Assembly (NCBI GenBank): GCA_002224055.1
Contig: AZLU01000161.1
Location: forward strand, 1 to 51,685
Source: Pezizomycotina sp. ARF18
Lineage: Eukaryota; Ascomycota
Length of the DNA: 51,685 nucleotides
Direction: 5' to 3'
The first letter of the stretch is position 1, and the number at the start of each line of letters is the position of its first letter. The translations under genes and the position numbers were made by a program. The notes beneath the pieces were generated by a model. That model was given only the letters and a program-made list of their open reading frames with translations, searched no databases and was not told where the DNA came from. Positions 33,169-44,567 of the stretch are shown here, one piece after another.

Positions 33169-33736
33169 TCATCTTCTTATGTCTGCTCCATACTCCAATA
33201 GGTCATGCACTGCTCGATCATCCGCGATGAGCACAACGTTGGGAAGGTAAAGTTTAAGGCGAGAAAACACTATCTTATTTCGTTCGGCGCTGATAACCTC
33301 GCCCAACGTGTCCGGTTGAGTATCGTTCATTCCTGCATCAACTGTGCGTGTAGCCTGTCTCCAGTCCAATTGCAATCGCCTCACTGATAGTGAACACTGC
33401 CTCCAACGAGGCACATAAACGTCGCTGGAATACCGTGGAAGATCCTGCTCAAGTATTTCGATAAACCGGCGCCACTCTTCTTCGGATGTTTTGTCGGTGG
33501 TAGTGTGGTACGCTCGAAATCTTAACAACTGTTGTCGGTTTAGTACCTGTATAAGCGCCAACATCGTCATTTTGTTGTTAAAATGGAAGGACTGGCCCCA
33601 ACTGTAATCCGGGTAATCAACCGTCTCTCCTGTGAAACGAGACATCGATTGCTTGGTAGAGACCAGTTAGAGGGTCTACGGCGCGAGCGCCGAGGGTTGG
33701 TGACCTAAAGGGAAATATCGTACTTTTCCGGAACAT
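33169..33736 (-). pseudogene. hypothetical protein, orphan
   Basis: A 158-codon frame from ATG 33645 to 33169 is open and coding-like: MTMLALIQVLNRQQLLRFRA, EEEWRRFIEILEQDLPRYSS, VPRWRQCSLSVRRLQLDW, LYLPNVVLIADDRAVHDLLE. Upstream, from ATG 33736 in another frame, TIFPFRSPTLGARAV and LTGLYQAIDVSF also look coding and would join near 33640 by one shift. That gives about 190 residues. No known domain was recognised. The ending LLEYGADI resembles an ankyrin-repeat tail, but a single such match is not evidence for the family. Confidence 0.4.
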
Positions 33737-33739
33737 TCG

Positions 33740-35205
33740 TGGAGACAAGGTAACGGCCGAACCGTAAAATATTATCACTTAAGAGATAGCACGAACTTTC
33801 ATGAGAGCGCCGAAATGAGGCATAAATAGTAGATCATTTCTTACCAAATAATCACTAACAAGCAGGCTCAATGAGACTGCTTTGTACATCTGTTGTTCGG
33901 AGCATTATGGACCGAACTAGTATATGACTTAAAGATATTACCAAAGTCTCTCAAACTGTCTCTCGGAGTCTCAAAGTTTGAAGTCGCTCGTTTAACGAGA
34001 AGGGAGAGCCGCAATTCTATATTACATCTTACCTATAGAGAGAGCCTAATATTATAAGTTAGCCTGTAGGATTCTATGCCTTCGATTTCCGAGCTCATGA
34101 ACTTTTTAATACAGGAAAAAAAAAATACTCAAAAGCCAACTCTTTGTTCCTAGCCAGATGAGTTGCTTGGTAGCTGTCAATGTTGACAGAGGAGCCTCAG
34201 TTACTTGACGGATAACGACACTGTTGAGCAGAAAAAAAGAAAAAAAAATTTAAATTTCCCTCGTGCGGCAGGAATCGACGACCTATCTCAAATAGTCCTC
34301 AGGTTATCATGCAGCTAGCCATAGGTGAGAATAGGTATGAAATTAAGCTTCAAGGAATTAACAGCGAGTTTTTGTTGTTGTTGTTATTATTGTTGTTGTT
34401 GTTGTGTTGTTTGTTGGTTGTGTTTGATTGTTTATGCATGGTGTTCTGCCAGTTGTGTCCGGAAACCCTTGCAAGTTTTTTTAAGTAGAGATTGCGAATC
34501 ATATATATTATCGGTCTGTTTTATTTTCTTTTTTATGTATTTTTAACAATTTTCCTTTCTCTCTAACTATTGAATAGGTATTTCACCATCGGAAGACTCG
34601 CTGGTATCATCTAAATCACTTGCGCGGACAAAATCAAGGGTTGCGAGGTACAAACTGTCTCCCGGGATGCGACAATGCTTCTAATATCGCCAACTCTCTA
34701 AATATAGGGAGTTATTTATGTTTATATTGCAGTTGTGAAGATTGTCGGCAATATCAGTCAAGCCATGAATTCGTTTGTAAAGATAAAAACATTCTCGTTC
34801 GTCAGATTCATCTATATGAACGCCAGTGATGAGGCTACCAAATCTTCTTCTAAACTTATTTTACGTGCGGGCTGAAGGTGGGGAAAAAAGAAAGAAAAAA
34901 ATGAGAGGTGACTCCTCGGAAGTGCCTTGAACGTACAATTCTCAATCCACGAGGTATTTACGACTCGACAGTCCTGCTTGCAAGATTGTCTACCGAGAAC
35001 GCTAATATCGTTTTCTCGCAACCGGCGAAATCCCCCGTCGAAGGATAGTTAGGGTGGGTTGCTTGCTCCGATATTCTTTCGCGGCTGAGGGATTAATGTA
35101 TGTACCCCTTTAAATTTCGGATATAGGCTAAATTTAATGTTTATAAATATGATTTAGGGTACCGTATATATCGGGTTACGACTGATGTAACCTCCGATGA
35201 CGGGT
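33740..35205. other. intergenic with microsatellite, no gene recognised
   Basis: No coding pattern is seen. The 73-codon plus frame at 34325 is a by-product of the TTG repeat and reads as poly-Cys/Tyr. Confidence 0.4.
34370..34425 (+). repeat. (TTG)n microsatellite, interrupted
   Basis: Repeated TTG with ATTATT interruptions, followed by degenerate TTGTTTGTTGGTTG. Confidence 0.85.
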
Positions 35206-35214
35206 AAAGAAGGT

Positions 35215-35915
35215 TTAAGGAGATATTGGAGCGGGATATACCTAAGTATTCAAACGACGAAGAATCCTAGTTAAGGCTTCGAAGACCTTGTTAAGTAGAC
35301 CGACTAGAATTTAACTAGAAAAGCGCGCCGACCGTTGAAGACCCAGGAAATGCGAAAGCGAAATTAAATACCGTCGACGAAGTCGCAGCGTTCGAGCAGA
35401 GTAGATCCGTTCGCTCCGCCTCGATTTTGCACAAGAGCAGGTCGTCCTTCTAGCCGATGACAGCCGTACGTGAGCTCTTAGACTATGATCGCGAATCTCA
35501 CTTAAGGGTCGGTGGCGAGGATCAGAATATGTTTTTCTGGGTCAGCGAGAACGAGGACAAAACAAAGTTTAGAGAAAACCGCCTCTTTGTGGCCAACATT
35601 GGATGTTAGATATTAAATATGATCAGTTAAATTCGGTTCAAATGAAGAGGAAGAAGATGAGGACGAGGAGGAGGATGAGTACGAAACGGAGCTTCCTTAC
35701 CAAGGGATTTTTCGATGCAGTTTGCTATTTCTCCCGATTTTTACGGTTGCTTGAATGGAGTAGTGTGGAAATTCAAGAGATGTTCTGCACGGCGCGCTAT
35801 GATGAACAGCTTCGTTCTGATCGGCCTCCGGGCGTTTGGTATCCTGGACACTGATCTCCATAGGCCTTTGGATTTTACGCGACGACTTTGGTTTAATCCA
35901 GTTGCTGATAAATAA
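35215..35915 (+). pseudogene. degraded acidic-tract protein, unknown
   Basis: One frame with only a few stops reads FKEILERDIPKYSNDEES at 35215, then VEDPGNAKAKLNTVDEVAAF, then TAVRELLDYDRESHLRVGGE and NMFFWVSENEDKTKFRENRL up to about 35605. Another frame then has SNEEEEDEDEEEDEYETELP (about 35638), and a third FAISPDFYGCLNGVVWKF from 35718. The strongly biased acidic run and the open stretches suggest a former gene of at least 220 codons. I do not recognise it. Confidence 0.35.
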
Positions 35916-36509
35916 TGATGTTCACTTTTGTGCGAACAACCTGGAATGATATAACTAGGAATGATATCCGATTTCAATAGATTTGAAAAGATCAATCCTG
36001 TCGATTCCTGTTCCGCGGTCCTACTGAAGCACAAGTAAATATCTATGGAGAACCTCGCAAAATGGAGCACTCCTCTCAAACTGGACCGTACCGGTTTGTG
36101 GGCTGGCGTTTATTTGTGCGTACGGACAACGGATCTTGTACCCAAAACCTCCGACGAAGACAGCTCCGCCGGAATGGAATCGCAGGTAATAGTTTTGAAT
36201 TGCAAGCGTTTCTATTTTGTCATGAAGGGGAAACCTGCCGGACAGTACTGTCAAATACAAAGGTTACAATGGCTAATCTTTTCAAGTTAACCCGGGTGTC
36301 AAAAAGATTGTTCAGGATGGTGGGCCAATGTATATGTTTGCACCGCTACTCTAGGTTAAGAGAATCGAGTTTCTTCAAAAGCTTGCGCAGGGAGACACGA
36401 CCATTAGTATAGAAAAAAAAAAGCTAAGCATTTTTCCTCACGTACTAATGTAGCTATGATTTCTTTACTGTAATGCTATATGATAGTCGCCATCAAATAT
36501 TTGCAAAAA

Positions 36510-36907
36510 TCAGACCGCCGTTTTGCTCAAATTTTCGGAAGTGGCGGAAATTGCTTTCGATGGGACTTGAATCTCGCAGCGAACATATTTAGCCAATAAA
36601 TCCGCGGCCGTGTCGTTGAGGAATTGCGGATATCCGTCGGAATGGCTTTCGTTGGGATGAGGGAATACAGGCGCAACAATAACGCAATAAGACATCTCCT
36701 GAAGAGTCCAGTGAGAGTGGCTATCTGCATCGTAACTGGGTAAGCTGCCTTTTCGCGGACTTCGCCAAAATTTAACACATCCGAAATCTTCCTTTTAGAC
36801 ACGATAGAAAATTCCGGAGTGAAACTAGGGGGTTTATTTCGAGGTAGCCCGACTATTCGATATAAAGCATCCGATCCAATGGGACAACTGAGTATAATGC
36901 TTTGCAC
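36510..36907 (-). pseudogene. open frame, unknown
   Basis: A 126-codon frame from 36907 and a 61-codon frame from 36695 overlap in different phases. The reading PVTMQIATLTGLFRRCLIAL followed, one frame over, by VFPHPNESHSDGYPQFLND and DLLAKYVRCEIQVP looks more coding than either alone. No family recognised. Confidence 0.25.
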
Positions 36908-36982
36908 CGGTGTATGGCCGTAATCAAGAACATGTACAGAGGCAGTATTTATATGTAATATATGCGGTTGGTGTATTGTTAC

Positions 36983-37885
36983 TTAGTTTACAAACTGATC
37001 TAAATAAAAGGCTGTTGTCACGGAAGTATCAACAGCGAAACCTTTCCGAATGTCCAACTTGAAAGGCAGCTCCCATTCAGCGACGTTAATTCTTTGACTA
37101 AGGGAACCACATCCGGTCCTTATCGTCGAGATAATACTCGCTAAAAAATCCGCACAAGACCATCTCCTCCAGCAGTTCCGACCACTTCGTGGAGTCCAAA
37201 TCCCAAGTCCTGACGTATTCGGGCTCCGCGTTCGATCGAACGACGCAAACAACTCTTTGAGCAGCCCGGACTCCCCAAGCCGAATTTCAACACCCCATGC
37301 CAGCTGGCCGGCGGCGAAGTCACGGAATGCCTCGTTGTCGTTCTCGGTCTTGATTCCGATACGCTGCAGCCTCGCGGGGTAAGTTTCATAACGATACGCG
37401 CACGCGGCGCCGTGAAACTCGCGCATCGTTTTGATGGTCACCGGGCACATAGGAGGTTCGCGAAGTCCTGCGGTAAGTCTACGGAAGATTTATTAGAACG
37501 TCAAGGTGCTCAACATTTAACGCAGGCTTAAGCTGCAGGGTGGTGGCGTTGTGTCCGCGTGGTCCTCGCGCTGGTTCGGAGATATGATCGCGATCGGACG
37601 ATGAGTCGATAAAGTCTCCCGCATCTGGCAGCTACGAATCGCGGCAAGGTGAGAAGGGCACATCTGCAGGAAGCATACATGGTTGTAGTAAAAACTGGAA
37701 GACCCTCCGGTTCTGGGCGTCGTGCGCATGCCTGCACCCCGGCCTCGGAGGAGAGATGGCTCGAGCGGCCATAGAAAGGATGCGCGCCTCAGCATGATAT
37801 ATCCATTGGTTTTATGATGACTAGGTATCGTCTGTACAACGTACATAAAGGATTTGACTATGTCCTTTGACAAGGTTTTAGCCAA
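36983..37885 (-). pseudogene. degraded hypothetical protein, unknown
   Basis: The clearest part starts at 37450: MCPVTIKTMREFHGAACAYR, RLQRIGIKTENDNEAFRDFA, QLAWGVEIRLGESGLLKELF. A second frame carries EYVRTWDLDSTKWSELLEEM and FFSEYYLDDKDRMWFP (about 37215-37100). The first frame returns with INVAEWELPFKLDIRKGF and ends at 36983. Weaker text (MLPADVPFSPC and neighbours) precedes it to 37885. At least two frameshifts. The family is not recognised. Confidence 0.35.
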
Positions 37886-37889
37886 AGTC

Positions 37890-38290
37890 GGAATATCGTG
37901 ATGCTCAATATTTCTTATAAGTTATCAGGATTTAACCTTCACACAACGACTGGTATATTCTGAGACTCTACTGTGCTGTTGCCGAGGCGGTACAAGTCCC
38001 ACGACCCTTCAATAAAACTGGGGCCAACCAGCGACCACGAAGTCATTCGTATCAAGGACAAGGACAGAATGGGACAAGAAGACAGTAAGCCAAAGCAAAA
38101 ATAGGAGAATTTCGATGTTATCAAAATTTTGCTTCCTAACTTTGGGACATGTAGGTACGGGGTTATTAATTTTTTTCTTTGTTCCAGTCTAATTTTCTTG
38201 GCTCTCATATCCAGTTTGAGACCGTACTTTCGAGGGTCGTAGACTATCCAGCATCACCACTTCACTATAACCCTCTGAATCTTAGAATCG
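37890..38290. other. intergenic, no gene recognised
   Basis: An 89-codon minus frame at 37939-38208 has no motif. I take the stretch as flank of the SGNH hydrolase gene. Confidence 0.35.
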
Positions 38291-38298
38291 TTATATAA

Positions 38299-39071
38299 CT
38301 AAACTCTACTATAGAGTCTTTCAACCTCCTTGAACAGTTCTGCATCCCAAAGCTTATAACCTTCCTCACTTAAGTGGACGTGATCCACTAGCACATCCTT
38401 CCCAACACTACTCGGTGGCTCATCCAGAACACCCTCTCCTTTCCTTCCCGTCTTTCAGCTCTCCATTCACCTCGTCGACCATCTTCCTAATCTCGTCATT
38501 ACTCCCCTTCACGACTCATCAGGCACATCCTTCCGTTCAAACAATCCAGTAATAACACCTTTCCTCGGGGCTATTCAGCTTAATAAAGTCTGCAGCAACA
38601 ATTTATAGTTCTGCATTTCGACCGCAGGTCGTAACCCGCGCCTGGGAGTGAGATTGTTAGTGCCGATGTGCAAGACAAACAACTTTGGCGGACGGGTATA
38701 CAGCAAGGCGCAAAGCCCGAGATGCAGGCGGTAGAGGAGGTTCTCGATCTTGTCGCCGCCGACGCCGAGATTAAAGCTTGTCATGTAGGGGTTGCAATGG
38801 AGGGATGTTGATGTGCCAGTCGTCTTGAGACGTTCTAGCATGGAGTCGCCGATATACACTACATCGAGCGCGAAGTCCCTTGTGAACCCGTGGTAGGAGC
38901 GACAGCTTCAAGGCCGGGCTTGTGAACGCTGTTGTGCGTATTTTCAGAGCGCTCCTTCCACTTGACCTTAGGTTCAAGTATATCTCTGCGAAATTTGTCG
39001 TAAGGGAGCGCCAGAATACTTTTGCTGTCGTTAGCCGAAAGAGTGTTTGGAGCGGTTGAAATTTCCGCCAT
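38299..39071 (-). pseudogene. SGNH/GDSL hydrolase, frameshifted
   Basis: SGNH hydrolases are esterases or lipases with Ser, Gly, Asn and His in four conserved blocks. From ATG 39071 the product starts MAEISTAPNTLSANDSKSIL and, after a one-base loss near 38880, reads DVVYIGDSMLERLKTTG. This is block I with the GDS serine. NLGVGGDKIENLLYRL is block II (Gly), and LFVLHIGTNNL is block III (GTN, Asn). Further shifts lead to GVITGLFERKDVPDE and DEIRKMVDEVNGELKDG. Block V follows as VDHVHLSEEGYKLWDAELF, with the catalytic Asp and His, up to the TAG at 38299-38301. All four catalytic-site residues are present. Only the frame is broken, at four or more sites. No signal peptide is seen, so it is probably intracellular. 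Substrate unknown. Confidence 0.75.
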
Positions 39072-40530
39072 TCTTCTTGTCTTGCGGGTGACGGAGAGAA
39101 CTCTAACGTGGATCGATCCCCTGGCTTTGATTTGAAAACGCGAAGTAAGATGTGACTAGACGTGAGGTTGTACTGCTGTTTTTATATGTAACTGAATTGA
39201 AACTTTATCGATCATGTTAACCTTTGAACAGATGCGAGTGAGTCATTTAGTTGCAACGACCCGGCAAAGTTATATTAAGCGCCAACGATATAAGCGCAAC
39301 ATACTTTGAAACTTAGCGACCTTGCACGATAGCGCCATATTACGGTGGAATGAATCAGGTAACTTAATCCAGGTTCAATCCGAGCGATTCGAACTCACCC
39401 AGGTTCAACCCGACCCACTTAAACTCAAGGACTTGCAGGTCATCTCGAATGGAGAGCCATAGGACAATTTAGTTGGTCACTGCGGGGCATTTATCGCAAC
39501 TGCAAACAAGAAGCTGGCAAAAAGTAGACAGCTTCAATCGCTCTACTATAACAATAGTGATGATCGAAACTTCTCCTGATACATCCGTTACGGTGCTTCC
39601 AAGCACGTTTGCCAATCGTTCAATGTAGCACTTGCATGAGAACCATCACTTCCACCCGTTGTACTACTTCCTCATGCGACCACTATACCGACTCGGATTG
39701 TCCTATATACTTCATTCAAGCACAGCAAGCGGGTGTTAATATAACCTTCAGTCAGTAGGGAGATTTTATAAATTCGAAGTTTTCTACACTCCTTTCTTCT
39801 ATGCTCTCGTACATACTTGTCACAGATTAGCACTCTCTATTCTCTTTCAGTGCACGAGATCTCAAAACAAATGAAAAAGTTTCTGTAACTTCACACGTTC
39901 TCCCCAACATGGGAAATCCAATGCAGAGCTAAGCGATGTTTGGCACCATTGATCGTCGCGACGCTATCAAGCACCAGACGCCAATAGTTACTGCACTTGA
40001 GGAAAGAATGAAGTCCGACCGTGACTACTATAAAGAACTTTGCTCAAGCCGACCTCGGTAGAATAGTTGCCGATCTGCAGGCCTTCGTTTCCATTAGATA
40101 TGCAATATGAACGTCGAAGTTTAAGTAGGTGGCTTCGCTCCTTAATAAATATAAGACTATTACTCATGCCCACTTACCCGCATGATTTGAAAAACAGTCA
40201 GCCCGTCCACGACCAGAAGTCTGCTCAATGCTGGCTTCATAGTTCGTGTTGAACTGCTAGCTATTGGGCATGCCAAAGAGGCATGACAAATCTATAGGCA
40301 TCGAGGTGATGCTTATATAGCTGAGAAGCAAGGAACTTTAGCTAGAGATATTAAGTTCTTAGCTAGAGATATTAAGAAGATTACGACGATAAGCTCTACG
40401 AGCCGTCGAAGCAGATTATATATATTATATTAAGATTATAGTATCGTTAGTTTATTATATATAGTATCGTATATTCCCTTAGTTAGAATAGTTAGTTCTG
40501 TAAGTTAAATCTACAAGTTCGATCCTATCT
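39072..40530. other. repeat-bearing A/T-rich stretch, no gene recognised
   Basis: It includes an imperfect direct repeat with AGGTTCAA(T/C)CCGA at about 39370 and 39400, and A/T-rich sequence from 40415 to 40530 beside a tandem repeat. The latter part resembles the decayed end of a transposon. No coding domain was found. Confidence 0.35.
40338..40376 (+). repeat. 18-base direct repeat, period 21
   Basis: The unit ttagctagagatattaag occurs at 40338-40355 and 40359-40376. It stands directly before an A/T-rich tract. Confidence 0.85.
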
Positions 40531-40535
40531 ATATT

Positions 40536-40872
40536 ATTAGATATCGTACATACATCTGCGCCAGCAGAACATTCCGAGCATAGGTTCTACGACATCACAG
40601 AGTATGCAGCAACAGGAGCTGAAATCATACCGGAGGAATCCTGGCGCACAGCCGGTCCAACGGACTTTATAATCGGCATCAAAAAGATCTCCGGTTATGA
40701 TCCACTCAGTGGCAGACATATCCATTTTGAATACATGTACGAAGGTGAACCCACCGCAGCCAAGCAACAGGCGCGATATAAACACGGGAGGGTTCTGTAC
40801 AAAGTTGACTATTGTAGTGTTGATGGCGTTACAGCGTTGACAAGGTGGAATAATCGAGGATACCTGTCGTAG
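40536..40872 (+). CDS. open frame without start codon, unknown (partial or internal exon)
   Basis: A frame open for about 110 codons has coding character: HRFYDITEYAATGAEIIPEE, SWRTAGPTDFIIGIKKISGY, RYKHGRVLYKVDYCSVDGVT, ALTRWNNRGYLS and a TAG at 40870-40872. The first ATG comes only two thirds of the way in, so this is either an internal exon or a gene whose 5' end was replaced by the A/T-rich repeat sequence just upstream. Family not recognised. Confidence 0.35.
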
Positions 40873-41245
40873 GTTGCACGGTAGGATTGAATCCGAATGT
40901 GCTCACGTCTTGAAAAACCTGATTGGTTTCAATGGAGAGGATATTGGAGCGTGAGATAGGCGGGATTCCAGCCATTCAGACGCGGATATAATGATAGCCG
41001 AGTGTGAGCTATATCTCCACCCATACCTACGTCGGAGAGCGTCATTCATTACTGTAGCTAACTTGCTATTTATTCAAACGATATCGTAATTAATGTCACG
41101 CACGTTCATAGACCAGCGCCTCCGTTTCGTGAGAAACGGACACTCGAGCGGCAAGTGAGTCCATTACCCCCGCTAAGTGGGAAGAATCACGGGAAGAATA
41201 CCATGTCTTTAACGATTTTAACCATATCAATAGGATCGAAGACTG

Positions 41246-41535
41246 ATGATCATCGTGGATTATACCAAGGAGCCATATCACCCGAACTACCCACTTCCTG
41301 GTCTCGGTCTTAATGTAAACACTACACTTGCTGATCCAGCAGTTGATATACCCGTGCCTCCAGGAACCCGAGATATTTCAGCTATTTATGTCGAGAACTT
41401 TACGCTTTTGCCCTCCGTGAGTGAGAAATGACCTAGGATCTTCTTGCCCTATTTGCTCCAGCTGGAGGAAAGGGAAACAGAGCCGTTCTGGAAGTGCTCG
41501 GAGATAAGTTCAAGGAGGTTATGAAGATTGTTTGA
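41246..41535 (+). pseudogene. degraded open frame, unknown
   Basis: The frame from ATG 41246 reads MIIVDYTKEPYHPNYPLPGL and DIPVPPGTRDISAIYVENF and stops at 41431. The adjacent frame goes on with DLLALFAPAGGKGNRAVLEV and LGDKFKEVMKIV to the TGA at 41533-41535. A substitution stop and a shift separate them. Family not recognised. Confidence 0.3.
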
Positions 41536-41539
41536 CGGA

Positions 41540-42325
41540 GAACTGCGAAAAACTATGGTCCCAGCTGGCAGAACGAAAATGAAGGACTTGAAGCGTTTCA
41601 GCAGGCGGCGTTCCAACTGATTTTATAGGGGCCCACTTCGTGCTCTGATCGATTGTTTGACAATAAGGAAACCGAGTAATTGAAAAAAAAAAAGACAACG
41701 AATACCCCACGCAACAAATAGAAGCTTAGCCGAGACAAAGATTTTTTTCCAATATGATCTGAAATCAAAGTTTATCTTATTGCCCGAGTCTATAAGACTA
41801 TAACCGGTATATTCGGAGTCTCCATGTTCAGTAATGCAGCGACTGTGTTATAGGCGATACTACGGGAACTGTAAACGGTGTTTACCTCACCGGGATATAA
41901 CTCCGATGCAGATCTCTCCCCGTCTCCACTTGTTTAGTATCGGTACTATCTGTAACGTGAAACAATCGGCGATTAAGTGCTAAGCCCGTGGGCCGTATGG
42001 TAGATTATTGGTAACTGATCGCTTGAGGGTTCAGCTTCCATCGTCACCTGGACATCGCTTCGCCTCATTCTATTCAGAATAGGGTATATTAGAAATCCGC
42101 AACAAACTTCAAGAAACTGCAACGTCTACCTGGAGCGACATAAATTTGCGATGAGGAAAAGCTTAGTCGGGCATTGGTACTAATTTCCCTTCCTCTTTGG
42201 AAAAGCTCACGAAATTGGGCCATCCTATATTAAAAATAAAGCCAGCTCATTTCGCGCCGTAACCCTTGACCCTTCATCGGTGAAATCACGGAAAGACTTT
42301 AAAACTAGGAGGTGGAGTGGCCTGC
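41540..42325. other. intergenic, no gene recognised
   Basis: Short A run at about 41682-41692. No coding pattern seen on either strand. Confidence 0.35.
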
Positions 42326-42331
42326 TCCGCC

Positions 42332-42676
42332 CTAGGGTATCCCCGGTTCAGAGAGGCTTCTTACCGCATATTTCCGGGCTTCGCGGGGCATTGGGTTGAA
42401 TTGACCGCTTAAGTCAATCACCTCCCACGGAACGCCTGTCAAAGCCAAGACATGAGGCAAGCCAAAACTCGTATACGAGATAAAGTGAAAACCCCCGAGT
42501 GGCCGTTCGAACCCCAAACCAGGATATCCAGGTCGGGCCGTTGCATCGCGTGGATAATATACTATATCGTGAGGATTCGCAGACTCGGAGCATAGAAAAC
42601 GAACTCGAAGACCGCACGAGGAAAAGGTAAGGCTCTGGGATTGATAATCGTGATAATCCACTATAAATAAGTCCAA
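42332..42676 (-). CDS. hypothetical 114-residue open frame
   Basis: Intact frame from ATG 42676, divergent from the rhodopsin-domain gene that begins 58 bases away. It contains a proline- and glycine-rich middle (PRDATARPGYPGLGFERPLG) and no known motif. It could be a chance frame in a promoter region. Confidence 0.25.
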   Translation of the reverse strand: MDLFIVDYHDYQSQSLTFSSCGLRVRFLCSESANPHDIVYYPRDATARPGYPGLGFERPLGGFHFISYTSFGLPHVLALTGVPWEVIDLSGQFNPMPREARKYAVRSLSEPGIP

Positions 42677-42733
42677 GTCGTAATTCGAAATAGCTGGACT
42701 GACCTTACATATACAAATATCAATGCATCCGCG

Positions 42734-43924
42734 ATGTCACAACAAACTGCATACCTCATCCTCGGGTGGATTTACCTTCTCATAACCTTTGCCCTCGTGT
42801 TTAACAGACTATACCTTAGAGTTATCCACGGCCCCTATTTGCTCAGTCATGGCGGACTAGCCCGCTGGAGCGATGCTCTTGTCGCCGTCGCGTGGTTGTT
42901 CAACCTAGCGCGAGGCATTTGCGACCTCGTCATATACCTCAACGACGCCTTGGTTGACTGGATAACGTTAGATCTGAAGAATCAACGCGATCGGGAAAGA
43001 CTATTGATCTACGAGAAGGTATATCCTTAACGCTGGGCTCGGATAGGCGGATTCGAAAAATTTTAAAAATGAAAACATTATCTGTTGGACTGACTTATAA
43101 TTTCTCCCCTTGAAGATACATTACGTTCAAAACATTATTTATTTTATACCGCTATACTGCGTCAAACTTGCCATCCTTTGCTTCATGCTGCAAATTACGC
43201 CGGAAGTAATGCCGTATATTCGCTGGGCGGTTTGGATAGGTATTAGCATGAGTATCGTCGTTGCGTATACTCGGTGTTTGCTTTCGCTTTCGCTTGTGAG
43301 GGATGGAGGCTGAGTTGGGTGAATTTCACTTTATCTGCTATTCATACTTAACTACACCGGGGCATATTGTATTCACGTATTCGGTAACATTTACAGTGAG
43401 TTCGCGTCAAACTTGATCTTATTATTTGTTCTGGGGTTTTGATACTAAACTTCGACTCATCACATAGTATATGCAATCCCCTTCTTCCTCGTGAAGAAAC
43501 TGCAGATGATGACAAGGTCTCAGAAGATAGCAACGGTTGCAATGCTAAGCGCGGATTAATCTCGGTCGGCCTTTCCGTTCCGCAGGCGCTCGCGCATATT
43601 GACACGCCTGATCTAACGAAAAATTTTCGACCTGTAATGTGGGCTTTCTGGTGGTGTCTCCACGAGCAATTCAGCGCACTGGTCGTTGCCTGCTTGCCAG
43701 CGCTCCGCGTATCTGTGCAGTGGCGGCTCAGCGAACAGTACAAGAGTTTGCACAAGAGAAAATGCTCCATGCCAATGAGACTACATCGTGGAGGCGTGAC
43801 GACTAGGGAAGTTGCGGGAGATGGGTATCCTGTCAATGATTTCCCTGCGCATGGCACGGAAATCGAGAACCACATCCAGTCGACTGAACCAAGCTTCGCG
43901 TTGACCAAGATATCAAAGATGTAG
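42734..43924 (+). pseudogene. fungal rhodopsin-domain integral membrane protein, one clear frameshift
   Basis: Seven-helix membrane proteins of the fungal rhodopsin-domain group are numerous in Pezizomycotina and related to PTH11-like receptors. Exon 1 (42734-43018) has TAYLILGWIYLLITFALVF and SDALVAVAWLFNLARGI. An intron from GTATATCC to TTGAAG (43019-43115) follows. Exon 2 has NIIYFIPLYCVKLAILCFML and PYIRWAVWIGISMSIVVAY, then FAFACEGWRLSWVN in another frame. After a further gap YAIPFFLVKKLQMMTRSQ and KIATVAMLSA lead, across one lost base, to GLISVGLSVPQALAHIDTPD. W..E..ALVVACLPALR is the family's last helix. The hydrophilic C-terminal tail ends at the TAG at 43922-43924. The ligand is unknown. 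Confidence 0.7.
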
Positions 43925-44383
43925 CCTAGAAAAACATCCTGCTTGGCACATCGTCCTGTACCCTGTGGTCTTAACTACAAACAACCATACTAGGTCTCTT
44001 AATCAGGGCGCAAGTCTAAGGGTTGAGGTCAGCTGATTGACGTCTCTATTTTCTGCAACCGTTGGTTCGCATATGCAAGGGATTTATAAATCTTACTATA
44101 CCTGCTGCACTGTTCCGTTAACCGCCACGCTGCCAATCCCTTCGGCCGTCTCCACCTACCTTAATCGGCGGGCTATCCCCTTGGAAGCTATTGCCATGCT
44201 CAATATTACGCTCAATACCGCCACGCCCAAGAAACCGAGACTCGCTTCGCCCGCCAGGCAACAAGTTCCTGGCTTTCGTCTCGCCATGATGACGTTTCAT
44301 ATCCATGTACTCTAGATCCCTCGATCCTACAATCCACGCCATCGGGAAAGGGTATAATAATACGATCGGACGATTCATTTATC

Positions 44384-44392
44384 TATATAAAA
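44384..44392 (+). promoter_or_regulatory. TATA box of the NTF2-like gene
   Basis: TATATAAAA lies about 180 bases before ATG 44568, with a CA-rich leader between them. Confidence 0.6.
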
Positions 44393-44567
44393 ACACCTTC
44401 GGGAACTGGCCAAGGAAGCTTTCTAATACTGTTTATATCTACCTCAACCTAGCTCCGTCCAAACCCCACATTCACCAAATATTCCATACTCCGTAACATT
44501 CGTGACATTTCCTCGGAGCAAAGACCCACAACGCACTATATCCGCAACCCATACCTAAGAGCCAAAA

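Noticed and set aside
33169-33260. Ankyrin-repeat ending (LLEYGADI)
   Set aside because: A single eight-residue match without a second repeat is not enough to call the family.
34325-34546. Cysteine-rich 73-codon frame
   Set aside because: The Cys/Tyr run is a translation of the TTG/TTA microsatellite, not a cysteine-rich protein.
39360-39430. tRNA T-loop-like GGTTCAANCC sequences
   Set aside because: No matching acceptor, D and anticodon arms could be paired around them.
43348-43908. 186-codon minus frame
   Set aside because: Antisense to the C-terminal half of the rhodopsin-domain gene, whose helix motif ALVVACLPALR is on the plus strand.
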